A stretch of DNA of 64,000 nt, taken from contig NZ_JAIQDI010000001.1 of the NCBI RefSeq assembly GCF_020034665.1, positions 558,001 through 622,000 of the forward strand. Direction: 5' to 3'. The position numbers and the translations under genes were made by a program. This DNA is from Niabella beijingensis (lineage in GTDB: Bacteria > Bacteroidota > Bacteroidia > Chitinophagales > Chitinophagaceae). The notes beneath the pieces were generated by a model that worked only from the letters and a program-made list of their open reading frames with translations, was not told the DNA's origin and did not search any database. Position 1 is the stretch's first letter, and every line of letters starts with the position of its first letter. Below, in pieces: positions 35,700 through 44,468 of the stretch.

Positions 35700-35860
35700 G
35701 TAGTTTGGCAGGGTTTGTCTGCCAAGCCTTACCAATTGGTTTGGCTGTTTTTTTAGAAATTTTCACAATTAGGAAAAACCCTCGTTTTATAGAGTTTTCA
35801 AGGCATTAGAGGGGTTTTAGAAAGGAGTTTTGCTAACATTTGCCAATTGGCACATATGGG
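35700..35860. promoter_or_regulatory. Palindrome-rich control region of the HTH operon
   Basis: Three dyads lie upstream of the HTH genes: TTGGCA with TGCCAA about nine bases apart (near 35706-35726), ACCAATTGGT (near 35731-35740) and TGCCAATTGGCA (35841-35852). These resemble operator or protein-binding sites near excision genes. No gene is visible here. Confidence 0.5.
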
Positions 35861-35867
35861 TAAAAGA

Positions 35868-35895
35868 AAAAGCAGTACGTTTTGGTACTGCTTTT
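35868..35895. terminator. Bidirectional hairpin after rteC
   Basis: AAAAGCAGTAC (35868-35878) pairs perfectly with GTACTGCTTTT (35885-35895) around GTTTTG. It lies just beyond the rteC stop and separates rteC from the HTH operon control region. Confidence 0.8.
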
Positions 35896-35926
35896 AACTT
35901 TTTTGAATGTAAGCTGTATAAAATGG

Positions 35927-36766
35927 CTAAAGATCTTTATCCATGTATTCTTCGAGAGAAATTTTGAGATGATCTAAAAATGCTGTCCGGGAACCTGCTC
36001 TTGTTTTCATACGGTGAAACGCATGATGAAGATCACCCAACGAAACACTAAAAACTATCTGCGCTATCATGCTTAGTTTTCTTATCCCCACTTTTCCATG
36101 TGACACAGCTCCTGAAGCATACATCGCATATATGAGTTCTACAAGGGCATTTTTACTACTCGTCCAAAAAATGTCTTTAGTGGCTTCTTCATCCTTAAAG
36201 TTACTGTCCTCGATTGAATCTATTTTAAGATGCAAATAATTTTGGAGCAGATCGTTGGCTATGATGCGTGCAACTTTATAATCATAATAAGTGGAAAAGT
36301 GATGGTCGATTTCAAAAACAAAGCTGTTCAACCCATCATAGAGATTAATATTGCCCAATCTGAAAAAGGTTTGGTCTCGGTCATTTCTTCCCGACCGATA
36401 GTATCGGTAGAATTCGGAATTAAAAATATTCTCTTCAAATTCCTGCTTGAGTTCTTTTATTTGGTTGGAAAAATAGTTTCTGTATATTTTCCCGCTACCA
36501 AGAGGGCAGGCACATTCAATACGATAAACCTTGTTATAATAAATCAGTTTACAGAGAACACCAGGTTTGACGTTCCTGAAAAAATTGATTTCTTCCCATT
36601 CACTATCAAAACCTTCTTTGACGACAGATGCTTTAAATGCGATAAGGACTTCTTGCAAATAGCTAATCATTTTGAGTGCCTCGTCCAAAGATCCAGATGC
36701 CTCATTCACAATTTTGATTTCATATTGACTTACATCGTCTATGATTTTATGTAAAGAGTATTTCAT
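35927..36766 (-). CDS. rteC: RteC family excision regulator (intact)
   Basis: A full-length 279-residue RteC. Typical blocks are EEINFFRNVKPGVLCKLIYYN, FEIDHHFSTYYDYKVARIIAND, TSSKNALVELIYAMYASGA and the terminal FLDHLKISLEEYMDK. In CTnDOT, RteC activates the excision operon; here it lies directly upstream of the two HTH genes in the same orientation. It is only moderately similar to the two damaged RteC copies at 7453 and 8319, so those came from another element. Confidence 0.92.
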   Translation of the reverse strand: MKYSLHKIIDDVSQYEIKIVNEASGSLDEALKMISYLQEVLIAFKASVVKEGFDSEWEEINFFRNVKPGVLCKLIYYNKVYRIECACPLGSGKIYRNYFSNQIKELKQEFEENIFNSEFYRYYRSGRNDRDQTFFRLGNINLYDGLNSFVFEIDHHFSTYYDYKVARIIANDLLQNYLHLKIDSIEDSNFKDEEATKDIFWTSSKNALVELIYAMYASGAVSHGKVGIRKLSMIAQIVFSVSLGDLHHAFHRMKTRAGSRTAFLDHLKISLEEYMDKDL

Positions 36767-37119
36767 GGCAATATAGTTTTTGTTAGAATACTAATTGCAA
36801 TTGAAGAATTGCTCTATACAAAGATTGGGATTATCAATCGCTCTTTTTCCCAAGTTACACCCAAGTTGGGTAAGATTTTTTTTCTTATACGGGTTTACTT
36901 TTCTCTATATAATACTGAATGTTATTTGTTTTATATCAAATTTAAAAAGCAAACAATCTGCTTAGCACAAAAGATGTTATTCATATTTTGTAAATTTGCG
37001 TTGAGTTACAAGGAGAAAACCACTGAAAGTGAGTGCAATGAGCACCATTACTAAATCGTTACCTATAACAAACCTCCTTAACGTAATCTACTCTGTATTA
37101 ACTCGCTTAGAGTTTTCTA
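36767..37119. other. Intergenic region carrying the element/chromosome boundary
   Basis: About 350 bases of AT-rich DNA between rteC and the first barrel gene. It contains TTACACCCAAGTTGGGTAAG, an inverted CCCAA/TTGGG repeat near 36855-36873, and the GTAAATTTGC att-like core at 36990-36999. I see no tRNA and no convincing ORF. Base composition shifts to the richer chromosomal type right after it. Confidence 0.6.
36990..36999 (+). other. att: Putative att core of a CTnDOT-type element
   Basis: GTAAATTTGC matches the ten-base core GTAnnTTTGC known for CTnDOT attachment sites. It lies at the change from element to chromosomal composition, 224 bases beyond the last element gene. The same bases contain TAAATTTG, a promoter -7 match, in the direction of the outer-membrane gene at 37120. 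The other end and integrase are outside the window, so this remains a candidate. Confidence 0.5.
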
Positions 37120-37830
37120 ATGTTTTTTATAAAAAAGAAGAATTATTTTTTGAAGACATTAATGGTCGCTGCAGCGGTCACCATTTCCGGTGCAGCCATG
37201 TCACAGGTGGAGATCGGTATCCGGGCGGGCGCGAATTTTTCAAACGCCACCATTAAAGATGCAGATAATAATAAAGTGGACACTAAACTGAACCCGGGCT
37301 TCCATGCGGGAGTAACATTTGATATCCCGGTGGCTGATGAGTTTTATGTACAGCCGGGTGCTTTGTTCAGCACAAAAGGTTTTAAAACAGACAACAGCTA
37401 TTTCGGTGGCAATGCAAACACAAACTCTAAGGTTTCCGCTTCCTATATTGAGGTTCCTGTAAACTTCCTTTACAAGCCGGAACTGGGATCAGGAAAACTG
37501 TTACTGGGTGCTGGTCCGTATGTAGCCTATGGTATCGGCGGAAAATGGGATAGCAAGGTCTCCAGCGGTAATAATTCTATCAGCACTGATGGCAAACTGG
37601 AATTTAAAAATGACACAAAAGATGCCTCTGGTGGTGACAAACAAATTTATGGTAAACCTTTTGATGCCGGTGCTAACCTGCTCGTGGGGTATGAATTTGC
37701 AAACAAACTGTCCTTTCAGCTGAACGGGCAATTAGGTCTGCTGAATATCGTTCCCAAAGTGAATGGTGACAAACCAGACGCAAAAATGAAAAATACCGGA
37801 TTTGGAATTTCCGTTGGATATAAATTCTAA
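37120..37830 (+). CDS. Outer-membrane beta-barrel protein (porin family)
   Basis: 236 residues. The signal peptide is KKKNYFLKTLMVAAAVTISG with cleavage after AAMSQ. The mature part alternates in beta strands and has the family pattern VEIGIRAGANFSN, NPGFHAGVTFDIPV, ASYIEVPVNFLYKPE, LLLGAGPYVAYGIGGKW and the terminal FGISVGYKF with aromatic end. This is the OMP_b-brl_2 type common in Bacteroidetes. A strong terminator follows. It is the first chromosomal gene beside the element end; its promoter may have been altered by the insertion. Confidence 0.88.
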   Translation: MFFIKKKNYFLKTLMVAAAVTISGAAMSQVEIGIRAGANFSNATIKDADNNKVDTKLNPGFHAGVTFDIPVADEFYVQPGALFSTKGFKTDNSYFGGNANTNSKVSASYIEVPVNFLYKPELGSGKLLLGAGPYVAYGIGGKWDSKVSSGNNSISTDGKLEFKNDTKDASGGDKQIYGKPFDAGANLLVGYEFANKLSFQLNGQLGLLNIVPKVNGDKPDAKMKNTGFGISVGYKF

Positions 37831-37860
37831 AACCCTTAGTCCCGAACTCATGAAACATAG

Positions 37861-37886
37861 GCCACCCCTCCGGGGGTGGCTTTTAA
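37861..37886 (+). terminator. Intrinsic terminator after barrel gene
   Basis: GCCACCCC (37861-37868) pairs perfectly with GGGGTGGC (37873-37880) around TCCG, then a run of T. Confidence 0.9.
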
Positions 37887-37981
37887 TTTTAACCAAAATT
37901 TTTAATCCGCTGATCCCCGGCACGGCTAAAATAGCAGTAACTTGATCCTGAAAATATTGATCCATTCAATTCAACGAACTA

Positions 37982-38628
37982 TTGCTTATGAAGTATCCAT
38001 TTATCCTAATACTGCTGTTCTCCTGCTGGTGTTCTGCCCGTTCCCAGACAAAAGTGAGCCTGAAAGCCGGTATCAATTTTTCAAAAGTGAGCTGGAAAGA
38101 GAGCCGCAACAGCACTCCGATCGATAATAAGTTCAACACCGGTTATAACCTAGGGTTGCTCGCCCTGATCCCCGTGGAACTCCAGCGGCACAATGTGTAC
38201 CTGCAAACCGGTCTTTCATTTACGACAAAGGGCTACCGGCAGGATTATGAAGACGATGATGGTGCGGGCATACTCAGCATTAATCCCTGTCTGATGCGGA
38301 ACGGTTTTACATTGGTGCCGGGGCTTATTTTGCCTGCGGCATCGGCGGCAGATGGACACTGAACTACAATTCGCCGGGGTGGAATACCGGTACCATCGAA
38401 TATACCAATATCGACAGACAGGACCCTCATGACCGGAGATTCAATTACGGGAAACGTACTGATGTGGGCCTGAACCTGCTGGCCGGCATGATGCTGCTTG
38501 ACAGGTTCTACCTGCAGCTGACTGCACAGGCCGGACTGAGAAATATCGCCCCGAAAGAAAACGGGAAAATGACCCGGGAGGAGTTCCGCAACCGGGGACT
38601 CAGTCTTTCGGTTGGTTATAACCTCTGA
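37982..38628 (+). pseudogene. Outer-membrane beta-barrel protein, frameshifted
   Basis: The first frame (37982 onwards) has a signal peptide and barrel sequence KVSLKAGINFSKVSW, then KFNTGYNLGLLALIPV, and stops at about 38362. From about 38290 a second frame continues the same family: FYIGAGAYFACGIGGRW, RTDVGLNLLAG, and the end LSVGYNL with TGA at 38626-38628. The piece that normally reads like xxYIEIPVNxLYK is missing between the frames, so a deletion plus a frameshift is likely, not just a single-base error. Confidence 0.75.
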
Positions 38629-38658
38629 TACAAGTCCATCGCTCCTTCCCTATCTTTG

Positions 38659-39165
38659 ATGAGTATGCAGCAGGAGAAAACTTCCATAAGAAAAGCCGCC
38701 CGACACGAGGCGCCCGTCATTCATCAGCTGGCGCTGGATATCTGGCCGAAGGCATTTGAAGAAATCCTTACCGAACCGCAGATCGCTTATATGCTGGACC
38801 GCATGTATGCCCTTCCGGTACTGGAAGCAGAAATGGACCGCGGCGTGGAATATTTTATCCTGAACCACGACGGAAAGGATGCCGGTTATACGGCGATTGA
38901 ACAAAAAGACCCCACCTCCTGGAAACTGCATAAGATCTACCTTTCGCAGGGACTGCATGGAAAAGGCCTTGGCAAATACCAGTTGCAAACCATGGAGGCT
39001 GTTGCCGGAGGTTATGGAGCGGTATACCTTTACCTGAATGTGAACCGCCACAATAAGGCGCTCGGCTTTTATAAAAGCCAGGGCTACGAGGTCATAAAAA
39101 CCGAAGATATCGATATCGGTAACGGCTTTTTTATGAACGATTACCAGCTGCGGAAACATCTTTAA
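38659..39165 (+). CDS. GNAT family N-acetyltransferase
   Basis: About 168 residues. It has the acetyl-CoA loop LSQGLHGKGLGKYQLQTM (Q/RxxGxG/A) and the final strand VNRHNKALGFYKSQGYEV with the helix that closes the cofactor pocket. The substrate is unknown. It is transcribed toward leuC but separated by 371 bp. Confidence 0.9.
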   Translation: MSMQQEKTSIRKAARHEAPVIHQLALDIWPKAFEEILTEPQIAYMLDRMYALPVLEAEMDRGVEYFILNHDGKDAGYTAIEQKDPTSWKLHKIYLSQGLHGKGLGKYQLQTMEAVAGGYGAVYLYLNVNRHNKALGFYKSQGYEVIKTEDIDIGNGFFMNDYQLRKHL

Positions 39166-39536
39166 CCATCTCCTTCCCCGCCCGCTTCAGGCTCCGGAAG
39201 GAGGGTTCAGCCCCTTCCCCTGCGCTATCAAATTCCATCCGGATCTACGCTTGCCAAATGCCGGTTATTGAAACCGGACAAATCCGGCAACCCGGATCAT
39301 CACAAAGCCATCAAACATTCACATACAACTGATTATCAAATAATTACCACATTTCATTAAATCCTGCTCCCCGGGCGTATACCCTGCAAAACCCGGAGGT
39401 GTTTTACATTTTCCAAAAATTCCAACAACAACGGCAGATCCTTAAATAGGCCTCCCCGCTTGTGCTATTCCATTAAAAATTTGTCTAATTTTACAGACAT
39501 TCATTTGGATATATTTTAAACCATTTAAGATTTATA
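39166..39536. promoter_or_regulatory. Long leader region upstream of leuC
   Basis: About 370 bases without an ORF. Several GC-rich short inverted repeats lie in the first half (for example CCGGAAGG near 39196 and CCGGATTT-like repeats near 39275). A T-rich stretch with TAATTTTA near 39486-39493 resembles a -7 box with one mismatch, about 45 bases from the leuC ATG. No leucine-rich leader peptide was seen. Confidence 0.35.
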
Positions 39537-40952
39537 ATGAGCAACGCGACTACTTTGTTTGATAAGGTGTGGGATGCCCACGTGGTACGCCATATTGAGG
39601 ATGGCCCTGATGTTTTGTTTATTGACCGCCATTTTATCCATGAGGTGACCAGCCCCGTGGCCTTTCTTGGCATTGAAACAAGAGGCGTTCCGGTAATGTA
39701 TCCGCAACGGACCTTTGCTACCGCCGATCACAACACCCCCACGCTGAACCAGCACCTGCCGGTAAGCGATCCTTTATCAGCAAACCAGTTGGCCGCGCTT
39801 TCCAGCAATGCGACCAAATACGGCATTTCGCTCTGGGCGCTTGGCAGCCCCAAGAATGGCATCGTACACGTGGTAGGGCCCGAAAATGGTATCACCCAGC
39901 CGGGCATGACCATCGTTTGCGGCGACTCACACACTTCAACACACGGGGCCTTTGGCTGTATCGCCTTCGGGATCGGTACTTCCGAAGTGGAGATGGTACT
40001 CTCTTCCCAGTGCATCATGCAGCCCAAACCCAAAAAAATGCGCATTACCATTAATGGCAAACTGGGGAAAGGCGTACTTCCGAAAGATGTGGCCCTGTAT
40101 ATGATCTCTCAGATCACGGCAAGTGGTGCCACCGGTTACTTTGCTGAATATGCCGGTGAGGTATTTGAAACGATGAGCATGGAAGGCCGTATGACCGTTT
40201 GCAATATGTCGATAGAAATGGGCGCACGTGGTGGTATGATCGCCCCTGACCAGACCACGTTTGATTATATCAACGGAAGGGATAAAGCTCCAAAAGGAGC
40301 CGACTGGGATACCGCCCTCGCTTACTGGAAGACCCTGAAGACCGACGAAGGCGCGGTATTCGACAAAGAACTTCATTTTGATGCAGCCGATATCGAGCCG
40401 CAGATCACTTACGGAACCAACCCTGGTTTGGGAACCGGCATCACCCACCATATACCCAAAGCTTCCGAAGTTCAGGATGGTGAAGCTTCTTATAAAAAAT
40501 CACTGGCCTATATGGATTTTGCAGAGGGTGAAGCATTGCTGGGTAAAAAGATCGACTATGTATTCCTGGGCAGCTGTACCAACGGCCGCATCGAAGACTT
40601 CCGCGCATTTGCAGCCATCGTAAAAGGCAAAAAGAAAGCAGCGAATATCACCGCCTGGCTTGTACCCGGCTCGCATATTGTGGAAGCACAGATCAAAGAA
40701 GAAGGCATCCTGGATATTTTAACCGATGCGGGTTTTGAACTGCGTCAGCCCGGCTGTTCTGCCTGTCTGGCGATGAATGAAGATAAGATACCTGCCGGCA
40801 AATACGCGGTAAGCACCAGCAACCGTAATTTCGAAGGCCGCCAGGGTCCCGGTGCGCGCACCCTGCTCGCCAGTCCTTATGTAGCTGCCGCAGTAGCCGT
40901 AACCGGTGTGGTAACAGATCCGCGCGAGCTTATGGAGGAAGTTCCGGCATAA
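39537..40952 (+). CDS. leuC: 3-isopropylmalate dehydratase, large subunit
   Basis: 471 residues, the normal LeuC size. With LeuD it isomerises 2- to 3-isopropylmalate in leucine synthesis. The 4Fe-4S ligands are visible: Cys in [13 protein letters not shown] and two in [10 protein letters not shown]. The start [12 protein letters not shown] and [13 protein letters not shown] are canonical. leuD follows after a small lipoprotein gene. Confidence 0.97.
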   Translation: MSNATTLFDKVWDAHVVRHIEDGPDVLFIDRHFIHEVTSPVAFLGIETRGVPVMYPQRTFATADHNTPTLNQHLPVSDPLSANQLAALSSNATKYGISLWALGSPKNGIVHVVGPENGITQPGMTIVCGDSHTSTHGAFGCIAFGIGTSEVEMVLSSQCIMQPKPKKMRITINGKLGKGVLPKDVALYMISQITASGATGYFAEYAGEVFETMSMEGRMTVCNMSIEMGARGGMIAPDQTTFDYINGRDKAPKGADWDTALAYWKTLKTDEGAVFDKELHFDAADIEPQITYGTNPGLGTGITHHIPKASEVQDGEASYKKSLAYMDFAEGEALLGKKIDYVFLGSCTNGRIEDFRAFAAIVKGKKKAANITAWLVPGSHIVEAQIKEEGILDILTDAGFELRQPGCSACLAMNEDKIPAGKYAVSTSNRNFEGRQGPGARTLLASPYVAAAVAVTGVVTDPRELMEEVPA

Positions 40953-41039
40953 TTTTTTTGTCCGGGCAGCAGTATCCATGGCAGCTGCGTTGCGTCGCAC
41001 ACTTGGACTATCGCAAATAAATCTTTCCGGTGCTCTGTG

Positions 41040-41456
41040 ATGAGGAATACACGTATAAATATGGACATAGTTCGTTTCTTATTATTGTTTCTTATTTTTC
41101 TCACGGTCTCTTGTGACCCGATGTACAGGGTCATCGCAAGAAACGATTCCTCAGAAGATAAACAAATGGATGTTTTAATTGCAGATAACAACGCGCTACG
41201 GTACCATCCGGATTCGGTGAGTACCCTGCCGAATACGGGTCCGAAGATCGCTGTTAAAAAGAACTACCAGGATCTCTCCTACTCGTTTTTCATTCCTGCA
41301 AAACAACAGGTAATCGTAAACGGGGGAATTAACGGACCATCAAAGCAATTTGCAATTATTGTCAATAAGACCGACAGTATTTATCTGAAGAAAAAAGACA
41401 AACGGGTAAAAACAAAAAGAATTGGTATGGGCATAGATTGGACAGTAACGATCTAA
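41040..41456 (+). CDS. Small putative lipoprotein
   Basis: About 138 residues. A hydrophobic start (FLLLFLIFLTVSC) ends in a lipobox-like TVSC, so lipid anchoring is likely. A start at ATG 41061 would also fit. The rest is hydrophilic, with a basic stretch KKKDKRVKTKR near the end. I recognise no family. It lies between leuC and leuD in the same orientation, about 88 bp after leuC. Confidence 0.6.
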   Translation: MRNTRINMDIVRFLLLFLIFLTVSCDPMYRVIARNDSSEDKQMDVLIADNNALRYHPDSVSTLPNTGPKIAVKKNYQDLSYSFFIPAKQQVIVNGGINGPSKQFAIIVNKTDSIYLKKKDKRVKTKRIGMGIDWTVTI

Positions 41457-41506
41457 TAAAGATGCTCAACATTTGAAAGTATAATATTTAATGTATAATT
41501 TAAAAA

Positions 41507-42103
41507 ATGGCATACGATAAATTTACAGTATTAACAGCAACAGCAGTCCCCCTCCCCATTGAAAATGTAGATACGGACCAGATCATTCCCGCACGCTTCC
41601 TGAAAGCCACGGAGCGCAAGGGTTTTGGCGACAACCTGTTCCGCGACTGGCGGTACAGTAATGATGATACCCCCAAGCAGGACTTTGTTTTAAACAACCC
41701 TGTTTACTCCGGTAAGATCCTGGTGGGTGGCAAGAACTTCGGAAGCGGCAGCAGCCGCGAACACGCAGCCTGGGCCATTTATGATTATGGGTTCCGTTGC
41801 GTGGTATCCAGCTTTTTTGCAGATATCTTCAAAGGCAACTCGCTCAATATCGGTCTGCTTCCGGTTACCGTAAGCGAAGCATTCCTCGATAAGATCTTTA
41901 AGGCCATTGAAGCAGATCCCAAAGCAGAAATAGAAGTGAACCTTCCGGAGCAGACCATCACCATCCTCGCTACGGGGGAAAAAGAAAGCTTCGACATCAA
42001 TTCCTATAAAAAGCACAACATGATGAATGGGTTTGATGATATCGACTATTTACAATCCATGAAACAGGAGATCAGCGCATTTGCGGATAAAAGTCTGTAC
42101 TAG
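41507..42103 (+). CDS. leuD: 3-isopropylmalate dehydratase, small subunit
   Basis: 198 residues. It has the LeuD signature [13 protein letters not shown] near the N-terminus and [17 protein letters not shown], which together form the substrate-binding part of the dehydratase. It partners LeuC encoded 555 bp upstream. A hairpin at about 42136-42169 follows. Confidence 0.97.
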   Translation: MAYDKFTVLTATAVPLPIENVDTDQIIPARFLKATERKGFGDNLFRDWRYSNDDTPKQDFVLNNPVYSGKILVGGKNFGSGSSREHAAWAIYDYGFRCVVSSFFADIFKGNSLNIGLLPVTVSEAFLDKIFKAIEADPKAEIEVNLPEQTITILATGEKESFDINSYKKHNMMNGFDDIDYLQSMKQEISAFADKSLY

Positions 42104-42135
42104 TCAGGCCATCCGCTTTATGACCTCTTAAAAAC

Positions 42136-42172
42136 GGTGTCCTACTGAGCCTGACGAAGCAGGACACCATCG
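42136..42172 (+). repeat. Hairpin-forming intergenic repeat, leuD-leuA
   Basis: GGTGTCCT pairs with AGGACACC around an internal stretch containing CTGAGCCTGACGAAG. The next bases (CCCTTCGTCGGGATCAGG) echo the same CTTCGTC/GACGAAG words inverted. It looks like a REP-type or attenuator-like element; it has only a weak T tract. Confidence 0.45.
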
Positions 42173-42216
42173 TTTTAGTGCACCCTTCGTCGGGATCAGG
42201 TAACACACCGGAAAAA

Positions 42217-43734
42217 ATGAAACAACGACCGATCGAAATAATGGATACCACGCTGCGGGATGGTGAACAGACCAGCGGTGTATCCTTCTCAGCAACGGAA
42301 AAACTAACGATTGCCCAACTGCTTTTAACGGAAGTAAAAGTAGACCGGATCGAAATCGCCTCTGCCCGCGTTTCGGAAGGTGAATTCCAGGCCGTAAAAC
42401 GCATCACCGACTGGGCAAAGGAAAACGGGCATCTTCATAAAATTGAAGTACTCAGCTTTGTGGATGGCGACACCTCCATCAACTGGGTAGAGAAAGCGGG
42501 GGCAACAGTGATGAACATCCTCACCAAGGGCTCATTGAATCATCTTACCCATCAGCTCAAAAAAACTCCTGACGAACATTTTAAAGATATTGCCGCCGTT
42601 ATAAAAAAGGCCCAGAAAAAAGGCATCGACTGCAATGTATACCTGGAGGACTGGAGCAATGGCATGCGCAACTCCAAGGAGTATGTTTTCCAGTACCTGG
42701 ATTTTATTTCCAGGCAACCGGTAAAACGGGTATTGCTGCCGGACACGCTGGGCATCCTGATCCCTTCCGAAACACAGGCCTATATTTCCGAGATCACAGC
42801 ACGCTATCCGCAGCTGCATTTCGATTTTCATGGCCATAATGATTATGACCTTGGAGTGGCCAATGCGCTGGAAGCCGTAAAAGCCGGCGCCCGCGGACTG
42901 CACCTTACGATCAACGGCATGGGTGAAAGGGCCGGAAATACGCCGCTGGCCAGCATCGTAGCCGTACTGAACGATTTTCAGAAAGATGTCAAGACCAGCG
43001 TCAATGAAAAGGCATTGTACAAGATCAGCAAGCTGGTAGAAGCCTTTTCGGGATTCCGCGTCTCCCCCAACAAGCCGGTAGTAGGTGAGAATGTTTTTAC
43101 CCAGACGGCCGGCATCCATGCAGACGGCGACAAAAAAAAGAACCTCTATTACAATGACCTGATGCCCGAACGCTTCGGACGTAAACGGAAATACGCGCTG
43201 GGGAAAACATCGGGCAAGGCCAATATCGAAAATAATCTGCAGCAGCTGGGCATCCAGTTACCGGATGAAGACCTGAAAAAAGTAACCCAGCGCATTATCG
43301 AACTGGGTGATAAAAAAGAGACCGTAACCCAGGACGATCTGCCTTTTATCATCTCGGACGTGCTGGACAGCAATACCGCTGCAGAAAAGGTACATGTTGA
43401 AAATTATGTATTGACCCATTCCAAGAACATGCGCCCGTCCACCACCGTCCGTATTAAATTCGAAGACGGTGTAGTGGAGGAAAATGCCCAGGGCGATGGT
43501 CAGTACGATGCCTTTATGAATGCCCTGCGCAAGATCTATACGCAAAAAAAACTACCGCTCGCCAAACTGAGCGACTATATTGTCCGCATACCACCGGGAG
43601 GAAAATCGGATGCACTTTGTGAGACCATCATTACCTGGAACCACAATGGACGCGAGTTCACTACTACCGGGCTCGACAGCGACCAGACCGTTGCCGCCAT
43701 CAAGGCCACGCAAAAAATGCTGAACCTGATATGA
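42217..43734 (+). CDS. 2-isopropylmalate/citramalate synthase family
   Basis: About 505 residues. The TIM-barrel starts IEIMDTTLRDGEQTSGVSFS, with the metal site HFDFHGHNDYDLGVANAL and NGMGERAGNTPLAS. A C-terminal LeuA allosteric domain (from about residue 375, THSKNMRPSTTVRI) is present. It condenses acetyl-CoA with a 2-oxoacid; the family includes 2-isopropylmalate and (R)-citramalate synthases. Placement between leuD and leuB favours a role in leucine synthesis. ATG 42217 fits the conserved start better than the GTG at 42178. Confidence 0.9.
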   Translation: MKQRPIEIMDTTLRDGEQTSGVSFSATEKLTIAQLLLTEVKVDRIEIASARVSEGEFQAVKRITDWAKENGHLHKIEVLSFVDGDTSINWVEKAGATVMNILTKGSLNHLTHQLKKTPDEHFKDIAAVIKKAQKKGIDCNVYLEDWSNGMRNSKEYVFQYLDFISRQPVKRVLLPDTLGILIPSETQAYISEITARYPQLHFDFHGHNDYDLGVANALEAVKAGARGLHLTINGMGERAGNTPLASIVAVLNDFQKDVKTSVNEKALYKISKLVEAFSGFRVSPNKPVVGENVFTQTAGIHADGDKKKNLYYNDLMPERFGRKRKYALGKTSGKANIENNLQQLGIQLPDEDLKKVTQRIIELGDKKETVTQDDLPFIISDVLDSNTAAEKVHVENYVLTHSKNMRPSTTVRIKFEDGVVEENAQGDGQYDAFMNALRKIYTQKKLPLAKLSDYIVRIPPGGKSDALCETIITWNHNGREFTTTGLDSDQTVAAIKATQKMLNLI

Positions 43735-44276
43735 GCCTGGAATACCGGACGGATAAAGAAGATTATATCTATTACACCCTGTTCTCAGCAGCTGTAGTAT
43801 CCAATATCCGGGAGAACATCAGGAGAAAGCGATTGTTGTACGGAGTGGTATTTATTGCGCTGGGATTTCTCTTCAAAGAAAGTGGATCCGGAAACGGATC
43901 GCTCTATTATTTTGCGACAGCAGGAGTGGTGTTCATGGTCTTCGGCGGCTGGTATCTGAAAATCAGGTACAGGAACTTTTATGCATCTTATGCCGAGAAA
44001 ACCTTTTCTGCAAATTTTAATAAATATGTTACCCTTGACATTTCTGATGAGGAGTTACAGATAAACACCGAGCTGCATTCCCTCCGGTTCTCAACCAGGG
44101 AAACGGAAGCCATATTCGAAACAGGTACTTATTATTTTATAAAGCGCAGCGCGGGTTTTATGATCTTTATACCCAAATTAAGGATACAGGACCCCGGTGC
44201 GGTAAAGCAACTGCTGCAAGCGATTGCGGAACAGCAACAAAAGCCCTATCAGGAGCTGCTGAACTGGAAATGGTAA
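43731..44276 (+). CDS. Membrane protein, possibly YcxB-like
   Basis: 181 residues with two transmembrane helices (LLYGVVFIALGFLF and YFATAGVVFMVFGGWYL), followed by a soluble part with an alternating strand pattern ending in LRFSTRETEAIFETGTYYF and a helix. This order resembles YcxB-like proteins, but the match is by layout only. It overlaps the leuA-like stop by four bases (ATGA), so translation is coupled. A function in leucine synthesis is not evident. Confidence 0.5.
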   Translation: MSLEYRTDKEDYIYYTLFSAAVVSNIRENIRRKRLLYGVVFIALGFLFKESGSGNGSLYYFATAGVVFMVFGGWYLKIRYRNFYASYAEKTFSANFNKYVTLDISDEELQINTELHSLRFSTRETEAIFETGTYYFIKRSAGFMIFIPKLRIQDPGAVKQLLQAIAEQQQKPYQELLNWKW

Positions 44277-44468
44277 TGCCGGACCGATCTGCCCTGCGCT
44301 CCGGAAGCCGCGCAGCGCGGACCATCACGATAGCAGGGGCATACAAATTGCTTATAGTTTTTTTTACAAAACAGGTCGGCTTCCTTAACTTAGAGGCCCG
44401 CCAGAAAGGCTTTTTGAAAAATTTCTAATAAAACAGGCCTTATGGCTAAAATCAAATAAAACAGACAC

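Noticed and set aside
36767..37119. tRNA gene as the integration target
   Set aside because: No cloverleaf or TTCGANNC-type arm could be found; the att-like core is promoter-like instead.
36809..37256. ORFs in the element-chromosome boundary region
   Set aside because: Low-complexity, AT-rich frames without a family signature; the second overlaps the well-supported barrel gene in another frame.
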